In this document: piece after piece, positions 1-10,267 of the stretch
Layout of the letters: each line of letters starts with the position of its first letter
Position numbering within the stretch: position 1 is the stretch's first letter
Source: Corynebacterium pacaense
Lineage (GTDB): Bacteria; Actinomycetota; Actinomycetes; Mycobacteriales; Mycobacteriaceae
Direction: 5' to 3'
Length of the DNA: 64,000 bases
Assembly: GCF_900169525.1 (NCBI RefSeq)
Contig: NZ_LT821240.1
Location: forward strand, 383,684 to 447,683
Notes under the pieces: generated by a model
The model's input: only the letters and a program-made list of their open reading frames with translations
Databases searched by the model: none
Told to the model about the DNA's origin: nothing
Position numbers and translations under genes: made by a program

Positions 1-2188
1 CCTCGGTGGTTTCCGCGAAGAGGTTGCGCACCTTATCAAAGACCCCGGTGTAGGTCGCGGGATTGGAGCGGGGCGTGCGGCCGATGGGAGATTGATCGAC
101 CTGGACGAGTTTATCCAGGTGCTCCAGTCCGTCCACCCGCTTCGCCCGACCGGGAACCTGACGGGCGCGGTTGAGCTTGTTGGCAAGCACCTTCGCCAGA
201 ATCTGATTGATCAGGGTCGACTTCCCCGATCCGGAGACTCCCGTGACGCACACCAGGACACCGAGGGGGATGTCCACGTCGATGCCCCTGAGGTTGTTCT
301 CGCGGGCACCGATGACGGTCAGTGTGCGCTTCGGATCGATTGCGCGGCGATGATCCGGGACACCAAGCTTCCGCCGTCCGGAGAGATAGGCTCCGGTCAG
401 GGACTCCTCACAGTCGAGGATCCCCTCGGGCAGACCCTGGTAGACCACTTCCCCACCGAATTCACCCGCGCGGGGTCCGATGTCGATGAGCCAGTCGGCG
501 CGGCGGATGGTGTCCTCATCGTGCTCGACGACGATCAGTGTGTTGCCGATGTCGCGGAGCCTCTCCAGGGTTGCGATCAAGCGCTGGTTGTCACGCTGGT
601 GCAGACCGATGGAGGGTTCATCCAGAACATAGAGGACCCCGGCGAGGCCCGAGCCGATCTGGGTCGCCAGTCGGATGCGCTGGGCCTCACCTCCGGAAAG
701 GGTTCCCGCGGCGCGGTTGAGGGTCAGATAGGCCAGGCCGACGTCGAGCAGGAACTGCAGGCGCGCCCTGATCTCCTTGAGAACGGCACCGGCGATCATC
801 TCCTCCCGCCTGCCAAGGGTCAGGGAGTCAAGGAAGTCAAAGGCATCATGCACAGACAGCGCGGTCAGCCCGGCAATCGAGAGCTCTCCGTGGGACTTCG
901 AGTCCAGGCGCACGGCGAGGATCTCCGGCTTGAGCCGTGCCCCCTTGCATGTCGGGCACGCCACCTCCCGCGTGTAGCCGAGCAGCCGCTCCTTCTGGGA
1001 TTCGGAGTCGGTCTGCTCGATTTTCCGGTCGAAGTAGCCCAGAACGCCCTCGAAGGGTGCGGTCCATGCACGGACACGCCCGAAACGGTTCTTGTACCGG
1101 ACGCTGACCTCCTCCTTTGAACCGTGGATCAGCGCCTTGCGCTGGGCGGCGGTGAGTTTGTTGAAGGGTGTCTCCGGGTCGAATCCGAGGGCATTGGCCA
1201 ATCCCTCGATCAGCTTCTCAAAGTAGGTGTGGTTGGGACTGGAGTTCCAGGGCTGGACGGCATGGACGGCCGGTGCGTCGGGATCCGGGATGATCAGATC
1301 TATATCGACCTCGGTCCGCACCCCCAGTCCGTCACATGCGGGGCACGCTCCATAGGGCGAGTTGAAGGAGAAGGCCCTGGGTTCCAGTTCATCGAGGTTG
1401 AGAACGTGGCCGTTGGGACAGCTCAGCTTCTCGGAGAAACGGCGCAGCCGTGCCGGATCATCCTCGTCCAGGGTGACAAACTCCAGGACGGCGACACCGT
1501 CCGCCAGCCGCAGCGCGGTTTCCATGGAATCGGTCAGGCGCTGTTTCTGACTCGCCTTGACCTGGAGACGGTCTACCACCACATCAATGTCGTGCTTGAT
1601 CTGTTTCTCCAGCTTCGGTGGATCACTGAGCTGGTACACCTGACCATCAACCCGGACGCGGGAGTATCCCTGGGCCGCGAGATCGGCGAAGAGGTCGACG
1701 AATTCACCCTTGCGGGTACGCACGACAGGTGCGAGCACCTGGAAGCGCAGGCCCTCCTCCATCTCCAGGATCTGATCCACCATCTGCTGCGGAGTCTGAC
1801 GCTGCACGGGTGCATCACACACCGGACAGTGCGCCGTGCCCGCCCGGGCGAACAGCAGCCGGAGGTAATCGTAGACCTCCGTGATCGTGCCGACGGTGGA
1901 GCGGGGATTCCGGTTGGTGGATTTCTGATCAATGGACACCGCTGGCGAGAGACCGTCGATGAGATCCACATCCGGTTTGTCCATCTGACCGAGGAACATC
2001 CGGGCATAGCTGGACAACGACTCCACATACCGGCGCTGTCCCTCGGCGAAGATGGTGTCAAACGCCAGGGAGGACTTACCCGAGCCGGAGAGGCCGGTGA
2101 AAACGACCATGGAGTCGCGCGGCAGGTCGATGTCGACGCCCTTGAGGTTGTGTTCGCGCGCACCGCGCACGACGAGGCGATCAGCCAA
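1..2188 (-). CDS. uvrA: UvrABC excinuclease subunit A (C-terminus off the window)
   Basis: UvrA is the DNA-damage sensor ATPase of nucleotide excision repair and loads UvrB onto lesions. About 729 codons are present. The remaining C-terminal part, about 220 residues in a typical 950-residue UvrA, lies before base 1. Visible features are an N-terminal Walker A (GLSGSGKS, residues 32-39), zinc-finger CxxC pairs ([18 protein letters not shown]), the ABC signature LSGGEAQR, and a second Walker A (GVSGSGKS) near residue 650. I chose a TTG start at 2188, because the family N-terminus [10 protein letters not shown] follows directly and no ATG is close by. uvrB lies 5 kb away on the same strand. The family call is certain and the start is likely. 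Confidence 0.97.
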   Translation of the reverse strand, partial: MADRLVVRGAREHNLKGVDIDLPRDSMVVFTGLSGSGKSSLAFDTIFAEGQRRYVESLSSYARMFLGQMDKPDVDLIDGLSPAVSIDQKSTNRNPRSTVGTITEVYDYLRLLFARAGTAHCPVCDAPVQRQTPQQMVDQILEMEEGLRFQVLAPVVRTRKGEFVDLFADLAAQGYSRVRVDGQVYQLSDPPKLEKQIKHDIDVVVDRLQVKASQKQRLTDSMETALRLADGVAVLEFVTLDEDDPARLRRFSEKLSCPNGHVLNLDELEPRAFSFNSPYGACPACDGLGVRTEVDIDLIIPDPDAPAVHAVQPWNSSPNHTYFEKLIEGLANALGFDPETPFNKLTAAQRKALIHGSKEEVSVRYKNRFGRVRAWTAPFEGVLGYFDRKIEQTDSESQKERLLGYTREVACPTCKGARLKPEILAVRLDSKSHGELSIAGLTALSVHDAFDFLDSLTLGRREEMIAGAVLKEIRARLQFLLDVGLAYLTLNRAAGTLSGGEAQRIRLATQIGSGLAGVLYVLDEPSIGLHQRDNQRLIATLERLRDIGNTLIVVEHDEDTIRRADWLIDIGPRAGEFGGEVVYQGLPEGILDCEESLTGAYLSGRRKLGVPDHRRAIDPKRTLTVIGARENNLRGIDVDIPLGVLVCVTGVSGSGKSTLINQILAKVLANKLNRARQVPGRAKRVDGLEHLDKLVQVDQSPIGRTPRSNPATYTGVFDKVRNLFAETTE

Positions 2189-2290
2189 TTGTTTCTGGGC
2201 CCTTCACTGGTGATGGGTTGGTGGGAAAAGATCAAATCGGAACACTTCGAACATACCAACGAAGGGAGTTGTTTCGCTACTCTGGGTTTC

Positions 2291-2893
2291 ATGAGCAACG
2301 AGCTATCACTGCACCATATTTCAGTATCGGCCATGGACAACAACTGCTATCTCCTCTGCGCCAATGACAAGGGGCTGCTCATCGACGCAGCCGATGACGC
2401 CCCCGCGATCCTGGCCATGGCCGGCGAGGCCGGGGTGCACATCACCAAGGTGCTCACCACGCACCGGCACGCCGACCACGTCCGGGCGCTTGCCGAGGTG
2501 CTGAAGGAGACCGGTGCGACGCACTACGCGCCATTTCTCGAGGTCCCCGCACTTCCCGCGAAGGTGGATGTGGAACTGAACCAGGGGGACACCATCCCCT
2601 TCGAGGGGCATGACCTGCCCATCGTGATCCTCCGCGGCCACACCCCCGGCGGCGCGACGCTGGTGGCGGAGATTGAAGGACGCACGAACCTGTTCGTCGG
2701 TGATTCGCTCTTCCCCGGTGGCCTGGGCAAGACCAGCAGTGAGGGGGACTTCATCCGTCTGTTCAACGATGTCAAGCAGCGACTCTTCGATGTCTACCCG
2801 GACGATTCCATCGTCTGGCCCGGCCACGGCAGGAGCACCACACTCGGTGATGAGCGTCCGCAGCTAGAGGTCTGGTGGGAGCGTCGCTGGTAG
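2291..2893 (+). CDS. Metallo-beta-lactamase-fold hydrolase (glyoxalase II-like)
   Basis: This 200-residue cytoplasmic protein has the MBL metal-binding motif THRHADH (HxHxDH, about residues 57-63), further ligands at GHTPGG and GDSLFPGGLG, and a late WPGHG His. Proteins of this size and layout hydrolyse thioesters such as S-lactoylglutathione or related substrates. Corynebacteria use mycothiol rather than glutathione, so the natural substrate is unknown. The gene is divergent from uvrA, leaving about 100 bp for both promoters. The ATG at 2291 begins MSNELSLHHISVSAMDNNCY, a typical start for this subfamily. The reading frame is open far upstream only because it runs antisense through uvrA. Confidence 0.9.
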   Translation: MSNELSLHHISVSAMDNNCYLLCANDKGLLIDAADDAPAILAMAGEAGVHITKVLTTHRHADHVRALAEVLKETGATHYAPFLEVPALPAKVDVELNQGDTIPFEGHDLPIVILRGHTPGGATLVAEIEGRTNLFVGDSLFPGGLGKTSSEGDFIRLFNDVKQRLFDVYPDDSIVWPGHGRSTTLGDERPQLEVWWERRW

Positions 2894-3057
2894 GAGCGGG
2901 CCGAAAACAATGGGGCGGGATTTTCAGCCCCAGATGGTGTCTACCTCCCTCCATGCAATTCATAACCTGGGTAGGATTGGACACTGGAGAAAACATTGAC
3001 CTCCGGGAGCCGTACCAACCGCCCCGGTCACAACTGCGTTTGTTAGGAGCATCCACC

Positions 3058-4005
3058 ATGATCCGTAAGATCGCCCGACCCATGCTCGCCTCGGTCTATA
3101 TCGTCGACGGCGCGGACACCGTTTTGAACACCCGGTCACATGTAGAGGGAACCGAGGTGGTGCTCGATCGCGTGCGCTACGTGCTCCCACGCAAGTACGC
3201 CAGGCGTATCACCAGCGATCCGGAGCTGGTCACCCGGATCATCGGTGGAACGAAGATCGCCGCAGGCTCCCTGCTGGCGATCGGCAGGGTTCCCCGCACC
3301 TCGGCCGCGGCCCTCGCCGTGGTGACCGTCCCGACCATCCTTGCCCGCAACGCCTTCTGGGAGACCCAGGACGCCGCCGAGAAGAGCAACAGGCGCAACG
3401 GCTTCGTCACCAACATCGCCCTGCTCGGTGGACTGTTCATCACCACCGTGGACACCGAGGGGAAGCCCGGTGTGAAGTGGCGCGCCAGCAACGCCGCCAA
3501 GCGGAGCAGGAAGCAGATCCAGCAGGCGCTGCCCACCAGGTCCGAGACGGAAAAGCTCGGCGACAGGGCCACCGACTGGCTCTCCGAGGCCTCGAACCTC
3601 GTCTCGGGCTACACCCACACCGCGCAGGACTACGTGGGGGACAACAAGGACGATTGGCTGAAGAACGCCCAGGAGGCGGCCCGCAAAGCCTCCGATGTGG
3701 TCAGCGACTACGCGCACAAGGCCACCGACACCGTCTCCGACTACGCGACCAAGGCGCAGTCCTACCTCGATGACAACGCCGGAGACTGGCTGGATGCGGC
3801 GCAGGCCAACGCCAAGACCGCGAAGAAGTCCGTGGTCAGGGCCGCAGCCAAGGCACAGGACCGGGCCAGCGATGCGCTCGAGAAGGCGGAGGCGACCTCG
3901 GGACGTGCCGCCAAGAAGGCGGATAAGCGGTACAGCAAGCTCCAGGCCGAAGCCGACAAGGCACTGGACAGGGCGCAGAAGAAGCTCCGGAACTACTCGT
4001 TCTAG
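3058..4005 (+). CDS. DoxX-family membrane protein with long Ala/Lys-rich tail
   Basis: This is a 315-residue protein. Residues 1 to about 140 resemble the DoxX family: a charged start MIRKIARPML, the pattern ASVYIVDGADT, and several hydrophobic segments including one around GGLFITTVDTEG. The remaining roughly 170 residues are rich in Ala, Lys, Asp and Gln, strongly helical, and contain imperfect repeats (YVGDNKDDWLKNAQ and YLDDNAGDWLDAAQ; SDYAHKATDTVSDYATKAQ). The tail looks like an amphipathic coiled-coil or LEA-like domain and is presumably cytoplasmic. A strong ribosome site (taggagc) sits 7 nt before the ATG at 3058. DoxX proteins are linked to redox or thiol homeostasis in mycobacteria. 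No specific function can be claimed here. Confidence 0.85.
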   Translation: MIRKIARPMLASVYIVDGADTVLNTRSHVEGTEVVLDRVRYVLPRKYARRITSDPELVTRIIGGTKIAAGSLLAIGRVPRTSAAALAVVTVPTILARNAFWETQDAAEKSNRRNGFVTNIALLGGLFITTVDTEGKPGVKWRASNAAKRSRKQIQQALPTRSETEKLGDRATDWLSEASNLVSGYTHTAQDYVGDNKDDWLKNAQEAARKASDVVSDYAHKATDTVSDYATKAQSYLDDNAGDWLDAAQANAKTAKKSVVRAAAKAQDRASDALEKAEATSGRAAKKADKRYSKLQAEADKALDRAQKKLRNYSF

Positions 4006-4025
4006 CCACCTGCACCGACCCCCGG

Positions 4026-4062
4026 ACCGCCTGTCCCATCCCCACCGGTGACAGGCGGTTTT
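4026..4062 (+). terminator. Terminator after the DoxX-like gene
   Basis: A 10-bp inverted repeat (accgcctgtc / gacaggcggt) is followed by tttt. It lies 20 bp after the stop codon of the DoxX-like gene and before the helicase gene, so the two genes are probably separate units. Confidence 0.7.
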
Positions 4063-4210
4063 GGCATTGCCGGGCACGGGATGCGGACATGACTGGCCAC
4101 ACCGCGTGATTCGTGGAATGATTGAACGCTCCCCTGCGTTGAGTATTCGAGCAGATTCCGGGATTTCATCAAGACAGATCGACAAGACAGATCGAGGAGG
4201 CTTTCCCCGA

Positions 4211-6517
4211 GTGACCGCAGCTGATACACACTCCAGCCGTTCCGATGCAGGAGCGGACGCCACCGGGGCCATCGCCCGGGAGCAACTCTATGTCGATGGC
4301 CTCTTCGCCCGTCTGGACCGCGAGGTGGCCCGCGCCAATGAACGCCTGGCCGCGGTGATGAAGGATGTTGATCCCTCAAACCCCGACCCGGAGGCGCTGG
4401 TTCGCAGGGAAACCGAGTATCACGGACTCAATCAGAAACTGGACCGCCTCAATCTCGCCCAGCTGGGTCTGGTCTTCGGGCGCATAGATGTGGAGTCCCC
4501 CGGCGAGGAGCCGGAGAACCCCGTCCCCGGGGACCCCGGACTGGACCGCCGGTACATCGGTCGCATGGGACTGGATGCCCGCGAGGATGATTACCGCACG
4601 CTGCTGCTGGACTGGCGCGCACCGATGGCGCGCCCCTTCTATCTGGCCACCACGGTCCAGCCGGAGGGGGTGCACACCCGCCGCCACATCCGCACCCGCG
4701 GTCGTCTGGTCACCGCGGTTGACGATGAGCTGCTCTCCGGTTCCGAGGATCTGCTCCCCGGAACCGGGGTCCAGACGGGCGTGGGCTCGGAGACCGCGCT
4801 GCACCATGCGATCCGATCGGCCCGCACCGGCCACATGCGCAATATCGTCGAGACGATCCAGCGCGAACAGGACGAGATCATCCGTGACGCCACGCGCGGG
4901 GTGATGGTGGTCGAAGGCGGTCCCGGCACCGGAAAAACCGCGGTTGCGCTGCACAGGGTCGCCTACCTGCTCTACACCTGGCGCGAACAGCTGGCCCGCA
5001 CGGGTGTCCTCATCATCGGCCCCAACAGCACCTTCCTGGAGTACATCTCCCGGGTTCTGCCCGAACTGGGTGAGACCGGCGTGGTCCTGTCCACGGTCGG
5101 TCAGCTGTATCCGGGGGTCTCCCCCGAGGGGAGTGAGGATCTGCTCACCCGGGAGATCAAGGGCAGCGGGGAGATGGCGGCGATCCTGGCTGAGGCGGTC
5201 AGGGCCTACCAGATTCTCCCAGCGGAGCCCCTCGAGGTCACCGTCGACGGCATTGTGATCACCGTGGATCCGGCCACCGTGGCCAGATCCCGCACGCGCG
5301 CACGCCGGTCCCGCCAGCCGCACAATCTCGCGAGGCCGATCTTCCGGGAGCACCTGGTCGAGCAGCTTGCGCAGCAGCTTGCCGGCACGATCGGCGCGGA
5401 TCCGCTGGGCGGAAGGAACCTGCTGTCCACCGCCGACGTCGACCAGCTCCATGATGATCTGCTCGAGCATGACGCGCTGATGGGCGTCATCGACGGCTTC
5501 TGGCCAGAGCTCGAGCCCACACTGGTCCTGGAGGAACTGCTCACATCCGCCGACCGCATCAGCCACGCGGCGGCGCTTTACGACGACGAGACCCGCAGCG
5601 CACTGCTGCGGGCACCCGGTTCCCCGTGGGCACCCTCGGACGCGGCACTGCTCGATGAGCTGGCCACCCTGATCGGACTCCCCGACCCCGAGGAGGCCCG
5701 GGCCCTCGCGGATGCGAAGTGGCGTGAACAGGTCTCGGCGGCCGAGGACGTGCTCGATGTGCTCAGCTCCTCGCCATCCTCGGACATCGACGATGTCACC
5801 GACGATCTCCCCGACGACCCCGAGGCCGAGGTGCTCTCCGCCTTCGACCTCATCGACGCGGAGACGCTGGCGGCCAGGCAGAGCGTCCGCGACAACCGGT
5901 CCACCGCCGAGCGTGCGCGGGCCGACCACCGCTGGGCCTTCGGCCACGTCATCGTCGATGAGGCCCAGGAGCTCAGCCCCATGGAATGGCGCATGGTCTT
6001 CCGGCGCAGCCCCTCACGGTGGATGACACTGGTCGGTGACACCGCCCAGACCGGTTCGCCGGCGGGCGTGGACAGCTGGTCTGAGACCCTCGAACCGTTC
6101 GTCTCCACCCGCTTCCGCCACCATGAGCTCACCGTGAACTACCGCACCCCTGTGGAGATCATGGCCGTGGCCAATGAGCTGCTCTCCAGGATCAATCCGG
6201 AGGCGGCACCCGCCACCGCGATCCGCGAGTCCGGACATCCCGTGCTCAGGCTGGATGAGCACACAGACGCCAACGCACTGGCGCAGAGCTACCGGCGGGA
6301 GGACCCGGAGAGAACCACGGCGGTGATCTATTCCGCGGCCCGCTTCACCCCGGGCGACCGTGCCTTCCTGGTGGAGGAGATTAAGGGCCTCGAATTCGAC
6401 CACGTCATCGTCGTCGATCCCGCCGGCATCATCGCGGAGTCACCGCAGGGCATGCAGGACCTCTACGTCGCCGTCACGAGGGCGACTCAGACGCTGACCC
6501 TGATCGGCGAGGTATAG
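4211..6517 (+). CDS. HelD/HelR-type RNA polymerase-recycling ATPase (UvrD-like superfamily I)
   Basis: This 768-residue protein has an N-terminal antiparallel coiled coil (about residues 22-75), a split superfamily-I motor with Walker A GGPGTGKT near residue 236, Walker B VDEAQE near 581, GDTAQTGSPAG, and a C-terminal VAVTRATQTL motif. This is the layout of actinobacterial HelD (class II), which removes RNA polymerase from stalled complexes. The relative HelR of Mycobacterium abscessus dislodges rifamycin-bound polymerase. I chose the GTG at 4211 because a perfect gaggagg ribosome site ends 10 nt upstream; the frame is open further upstream but without such a site. The protein lacks typical helicase DNA-binding regions. 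A role in RNA polymerase rescue is inferred from the family. Confidence 0.88.
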   Translation: MTAADTHSSRSDAGADATGAIAREQLYVDGLFARLDREVARANERLAAVMKDVDPSNPDPEALVRRETEYHGLNQKLDRLNLAQLGLVFGRIDVESPGEEPENPVPGDPGLDRRYIGRMGLDAREDDYRTLLLDWRAPMARPFYLATTVQPEGVHTRRHIRTRGRLVTAVDDELLSGSEDLLPGTGVQTGVGSETALHHAIRSARTGHMRNIVETIQREQDEIIRDATRGVMVVEGGPGTGKTAVALHRVAYLLYTWREQLARTGVLIIGPNSTFLEYISRVLPELGETGVVLSTVGQLYPGVSPEGSEDLLTREIKGSGEMAAILAEAVRAYQILPAEPLEVTVDGIVITVDPATVARSRTRARRSRQPHNLARPIFREHLVEQLAQQLAGTIGADPLGGRNLLSTADVDQLHDDLLEHDALMGVIDGFWPELEPTLVLEELLTSADRISHAAALYDDETRSALLRAPGSPWAPSDAALLDELATLIGLPDPEEARALADAKWREQVSAAEDVLDVLSSSPSSDIDDVTDDLPDDPEAEVLSAFDLIDAETLAARQSVRDNRSTAERARADHRWAFGHVIVDEAQELSPMEWRMVFRRSPSRWMTLVGDTAQTGSPAGVDSWSETLEPFVSTRFRHHELTVNYRTPVEIMAVANELLSRINPEAAPATAIRESGHPVLRLDEHTDANALAQSYRREDPERTTAVIYSAARFTPGDRAFLVEEIKGLEFDHVIVVDPAGIIAESPQGMQDLYVAVTRATQTLTLIGEV

Positions 6518-6522
6518 CGGAA

Positions 6523-6565
6523 AAGCGACGGGCCCGTGCGAGTGTCTCGCACGGGCCCGTCGCTT
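6523..6565. terminator. Bidirectional terminator between the helD-type and usp genes
   Basis: A perfect stem of about 20 bp (agcgacgggcccgtgcgag and its complement, 3-nt loop) lies between two convergent genes ending at 6517 and 6572. It has A residues on its left and can serve both strands. Confidence 0.85.
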
Positions 6566-6571
6566 CCATGA

Positions 6572-7015
6572 TCAGTCCACCGTGTGGACGATCATCACAT
6601 CACAGTCGGACTGCCTGGCAACATCGGCGGGGACGGATCCCAGCAGGCGGCCGGTCAGTGAATTGATACCCCGGTTACCCACCACGAGCAGGTCCGCCTG
6701 GTTTTCGTTGACGATGCTCATCAGGGCCTCGACGGGAGTTCCCGGACGCACGACCTTCTCGATACTGGTGGCTCCCACCCCCTGCGCAACCTTTTCGGCC
6801 TTCTCCAGATTCTCCTGGGCCGGATCATCGCCGAGGATGGTCACGGAATCCTGGCGCAGTGTCTTGGACGCCTCCTCCTTTGTTTCATAGAAGGCACATC
6901 CGATGATGAGTGTGGCTTTGAATGCCGCCGCGATTTCAGCGGCACGCTCCACTGCGTGGAGGGAAGACTTGGAACCATCGGTGCCGACGACGATCTTCTT
7001 GTACGAGTCGCTCAT
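6572..7015 (-). CDS. Universal stress protein (UspA family)
   Basis: This is a 147-residue single Usp domain. The N-terminus KIVVGTDGSKSS and the C-terminal nucleotide-binding signature VVGNRGINSLTGRLLGSVP (GxRGxxxxxxxxxGS) fit the ATP-binding subclass. Such proteins act in the cytoplasm during stress or non-growth and usually work as dimers. An aaagg ribosome site precedes the ATG. It is separated from uvrB by about 100 bp on the same strand. Confidence 0.93.
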   Translation of the reverse strand: MSDSYKKIVVGTDGSKSSLHAVERAAEIAAAFKATLIIGCAFYETKEEASKTLRQDSVTILGDDPAQENLEKAEKVAQGVGATSIEKVVRPGTPVEALMSIVNENQADLLVVGNRGINSLTGRLLGSVPADVARQSDCDVMIVHTVD

Positions 7016-7112
7016 GTGACCTTTCCCTTAAACGTGAGAGTTTATCCGAAGAATCAAGCCTGATTCCGTTAGGGACCAAGTCTAACAAAACAAGCACGGG
7101 ATACGCGCGTAA

Positions 7113-9209
7113 TTACATGCCGACTTCCTTCATGCCGCGCAGCTCCTTTTTCAGGTCGATGATTTCATCGCGCAGCCTGCCCGCGAGCTCAAACTTGAGC
7201 TCCCGTGCCGCGGCGCCCATCTGGGTGCTCAGGTCGTCGATAAGCTTCTGCAGCTGGTCGGCTGCCATGCCGGATACATCCGGCCGGGCCGCAACCGCGG
7301 CATCGCCGGCGACACCGGGCGGCGCCTCGGTGCCGCCTTCGTAGACCTGGTCGAGGATGTCGGCGATCTTCTTCCGCAGGGGCTGCGGGTCGATGCCGTG
7401 CTCGGTGTTGTAGGCGATCTGCTTCTCCCGCCTCCTGTCCGTCTCCTCGATGGCGTTCTGCATGGAATCGGTGATCTTGTCGGCGTACATGATCACCTCG
7501 CCGGAGACGTTGCGGGCGGCGCGACCGATTGTCTGGATCAGGGAGGTCGTGGAACGCAGGAAGCCCTCCTTGTCCGCATCCAGAATCGCCACGAGAGAGA
7601 CCTCCGGCAGATCCAGCCCCTCGCGCAGCAGGTTGATGCCCACCAGAACGTCGAACTCACCGAGGCGCAGCTGCCGCAGCAGTCCCACGCGCTGCAGAGT
7701 GTCGATGTCGGAGTGCAGATAACGCACCCGGATGCCGTTCTCGAGCAGATAATCGGTGAGATCCTCCGCCATCTTCTTGGTCAGCGTGGTCACGAGCACG
7801 CGTTCATTGACATCGGTGCGACCGCGAATCTCGTGGATGAGATCGTCGATCTGTCCCTTGGTGGGTTTGACGGTCACCTTCGGATCGACCAGCCCGGTGG
7901 GCCTGATCACCTGCTCGACGTACTCGCCACCGGCCGCGGCGATCTCGAATTTGCCCGGGGTCGCGGACATGAACACCGTCTGCCCCCTGCGCTGATCAAA
8001 CTCCTCCCAGGTCAGCGGGCGGTTATCCAGTGCCGAGGGGAGCCGGAAACCGAACTCGACCAGGTTCCTCTTCCGCGACATGTCCCCTTCAAACATCCCG
8101 CCGATCTGGGGGACGGTCACATGCGACTCATCGATGATGGTGAGGAAATCCTCCGGGAAATAGTCAATGAGGGTCGCCGGCGCGGTGCCCGCGGCACGGC
8201 CGTCGATGTGCCGTGAGTAGTTCTCGATGCCGGAGCAGAATCCCACCTGCTCGATCATCTCGAGATCGTATTCCGTACGCATCCGCAGACGCTGGGCCTC
8301 GAGCAGCTTGCCGCGGTTTTCCATGTCATCGAGGCGCTCGGTGAGTTCCTCCCTGATATCGGCCACCGCCTTTTCCATCCTCTCCGGTCCCGCCACATAG
8401 TGGGTCGCGGGGAAGATCCGGATCGAGTCCACCTCACGGATCGTGTCACCGGTCAGAGGGTGGATGTAGTAGAGGCTGTCGATCTCATCTCCGAAGAACT
8501 CGACACGCACCGCCAGCTCCTCATAGGCCGGGATGATGTCCACCGTATCGCCCTTGACACGGAAGGCGCCCCTGGTGAAGGCGACATCGTTGCGATCGTA
8601 CTGGATGTCCACGAGCAGTCGCAGGAACCGGTCGCGGTCGATTTCCTCTCCCCTGTTCAGCACGATCGAGCGATCCAGATAGGACTGTGGTGTTCCCAGT
8701 CCGTAGATGCAGGACACGGAACTGACCACGACCACATCCCGACGCGAGAGCAGCGAGGAGGTCGCGGAGTGGCGCAGTCGCTCGACATCCTCGTTGATCG
8801 AGGAGTCCTTCTCGATGTAGGTGTCGGTCTGGGCGATGTAGGCCTCGGGTTGGTAGTAGTCGTAGTAGGAGACGAAGTACTCCACCGCGTTGTTCGGTAG
8901 CAGCTGACGCAGCTCATTGGCCAGCTGGGCGGCGAGGGTCTTGTTCGGTGCCATCACCAAGGTGGGACGCTGCTGCTGTTCGATCAGCCAGGCCGCGGTG
9001 GCGGACTTGCCGGTGCCGGTGGCGCCGAGGAGAACCACATCACGTTCCCCCCTGTCCAGGCGCTCATCGAGCTCCCTGATCGCAGCCGGTTGATCTCCCG
9101 CCGGTTCATAGTCGGAGATGACCTCGAATTTCGCATTCGAGCGCTCGATCTCGCCGACCGGACGGTGCTCGGAGTGGGACAGGACCGGGTGTTCAGCAGC
9201 AAAAGCCAT
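7113..9209 (-). CDS. uvrB: UvrABC excinuclease subunit B
   Basis: UvrB verifies damage in nucleotide excision repair together with UvrA and UvrC. The protein has about 698 residues: Walker A GATGTGKS at residues 62-69, the DNA-clamping beta-hairpin ([11 protein letters not shown]), DEXH helicase motifs, [17 protein letters not shown], and a C-terminal UVR coiled coil ([12 protein letters not shown]) that contacts UvrC. I chose the ATG at 9209 ([10 protein letters not shown]). An in-frame GTG nine codons earlier has no better ribosome site, so the start is not certain. Confidence 0.97.
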   Translation of the reverse strand: MAFAAEHPVLSHSEHRPVGEIERSNAKFEVISDYEPAGDQPAAIRELDERLDRGERDVVLLGATGTGKSATAAWLIEQQQRPTLVMAPNKTLAAQLANELRQLLPNNAVEYFVSYYDYYQPEAYIAQTDTYIEKDSSINEDVERLRHSATSSLLSRRDVVVVSSVSCIYGLGTPQSYLDRSIVLNRGEEIDRDRFLRLLVDIQYDRNDVAFTRGAFRVKGDTVDIIPAYEELAVRVEFFGDEIDSLYYIHPLTGDTIREVDSIRIFPATHYVAGPERMEKAVADIREELTERLDDMENRGKLLEAQRLRMRTEYDLEMIEQVGFCSGIENYSRHIDGRAAGTAPATLIDYFPEDFLTIIDESHVTVPQIGGMFEGDMSRKRNLVEFGFRLPSALDNRPLTWEEFDQRRGQTVFMSATPGKFEIAAAGGEYVEQVIRPTGLVDPKVTVKPTKGQIDDLIHEIRGRTDVNERVLVTTLTKKMAEDLTDYLLENGIRVRYLHSDIDTLQRVGLLRQLRLGEFDVLVGINLLREGLDLPEVSLVAILDADKEGFLRSTTSLIQTIGRAARNVSGEVIMYADKITDSMQNAIEETDRRREKQIAYNTEHGIDPQPLRKKIADILDQVYEGGTEAPPGVAGDAAVAARPDVSGMAADQLQKLIDDLSTQMGAAARELKFELAGRLRDEIIDLKKELRGMKEVGM

Positions 9210-9281
9210 ATCAACGAGGATACGCCAGATTGGCACGGCTTTTCGATCCCCCGGCGGGGCGCGGACGGCGAACCCCGCGCC

Positions 9282-9647
9282 TCAGAGGTCGCTCAGCCGA
9301 ACATGGGAGCGCGCCTTCCATTCGTGCAGGGCCTCCCCCTCGGTCTCCCACCGGGCGTAGAGGCCGGACACGGAGGCGTCGATAAGCACGGCCTCCAGGC
9401 ACTGCCTGAGGCGGTCCCGCAACTCAGGGGTCCGCAGCTTGTCGACGCCCGGCACCGCCGCACCCTGCGGCTGGTTGCCGGCTGCCAGGTGGGCGAGGGC
9501 GATGATCATCGCCCCCTGGTCCTCCTCGATGTAACGGTGCCCGGCATCGGGAAGCAGCTCCTCCAGGAGGAGCTCATCGTTGCGCAGATCCCGCAGTACC
9601 TCCTGCGCCTCCTCGTTGTCGAAGGGACCGGTGTTCCAGATCTTCAT
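9282..9647 (-). CDS. DUF4259 domain protein
   Basis: This small acidic cytoplasmic protein of 121 residues begins MKIWNTGPFDNEEAQEVL, the hallmark start of DUF4259, and has a long helical middle part. Its function is unknown. The ATG overlaps the coaE stop codon (ATGA), so the two genes are translationally coupled. An aggag site lies 9 nt upstream of this ATG, inside coaE; a GTG two codons earlier is too close to that site. Confidence 0.85.
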   Translation of the reverse strand: MKIWNTGPFDNEEAQEVLRDLRNDELLLEELLPDAGHRYIEEDQGAMIIALAHLAAGNQPQGAAVPGVDKLRTPELRDRLRQCLEAVLIDASVSGLYARWETEGEALHEWKARSHVRLSDL

Positions 9648-10246
9648 TCCCACCTGCTCCTGATCTCTTCCAGCGCCGCTGAGACCTGTGTGGCCAGCGC
9701 CTCCAGTGGGCCGTTGTTGTCTATGATGATATCCGCTGCTGCGCGGCGGACCTGGTCGCTGACCTGCGCCGCGATCCGGGCGCGCGCATCTTCCTCCGCC
9801 AGTCCGCGGTAGTGGACCAGGCGGCGCACGCGTTCCTCCGCATCCACGTCGACCACGACCACGACATCCATGTTGTGGTGGTACCCCTTGTCCACCAGCA
9901 GCGGCATGTCCCAGACCACCTCGGGCACACCCCTGTCCTCGGCGGAGTCGAAGCGCCTCGCGGTCTCCTCCTCGATGCGGGGATGGGTGATGGAATTGAG
10001 CAGGGCGGTGTGCCCTGGGTCGACGAAGGCCCGCGCTGCCAGTTCACCACGGTTGAGGGTGCCGTCGGCGCTCAGGATGTCGTGGCCGAAGGCGTCGGCG
10101 AGTTCGGCGAGCGCGGGTTGTCCCGGCTCCACGATCTCGCGGGCGATGGCGTCCGCATCGATAACTTCCAGGCCATGAGACGCGAAAAGATCGGCGACGG
10201 TTGTTTTACCGCTGCCGATCCCTCCGGTTAATCCGATTCGCAACAT
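9644..10246 (-). CDS. coaE: Dephospho-CoA kinase
   Basis: CoaE catalyses the last step of coenzyme A synthesis, phosphorylating the ribose 3'-OH of dephospho-CoA. The 200-residue protein has a P-loop GGIGSGKT at residues 8-15, the DADAIAREIVEPGQPAL substrate region, and the HPRI motif typical of the family. coaD, the preceding enzyme of the pathway, is also in this window at 23.5-24.0 kb. The gene overlaps the DUF4259 gene by four bases. Confidence 0.97.
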   Translation of the reverse strand: MLRIGLTGGIGSGKTTVADLFASHGLEVIDADAIAREIVEPGQPALAELADAFGHDILSADGTLNRGELAARAFVDPGHTALLNSITHPRIEEETARRFDSAEDRGVPEVVWDMPLLVDKGYHHNMDVVVVVDVDAEERVRRLVHYRGLAEEDARARIAAQVSDQVRRAAADIIIDNNGPLEALATQVSAALEEIRSRWE

Positions 10247-10267
10247 GCAATCCAGAGTAGTACCGGA

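Noticed and set aside
92..1120. 342-codon open frame on the + strand
   Set aside because: Antisense to uvrA, whose minus-strand frame carries all family motifs. High-GC coding DNA often leaves such open antisense frames.
4376..5947. 523-codon minus-strand frame opposite the helicase gene
   Set aside because: No start signal and no domain pattern; the + strand frame has a full set of helicase motifs.
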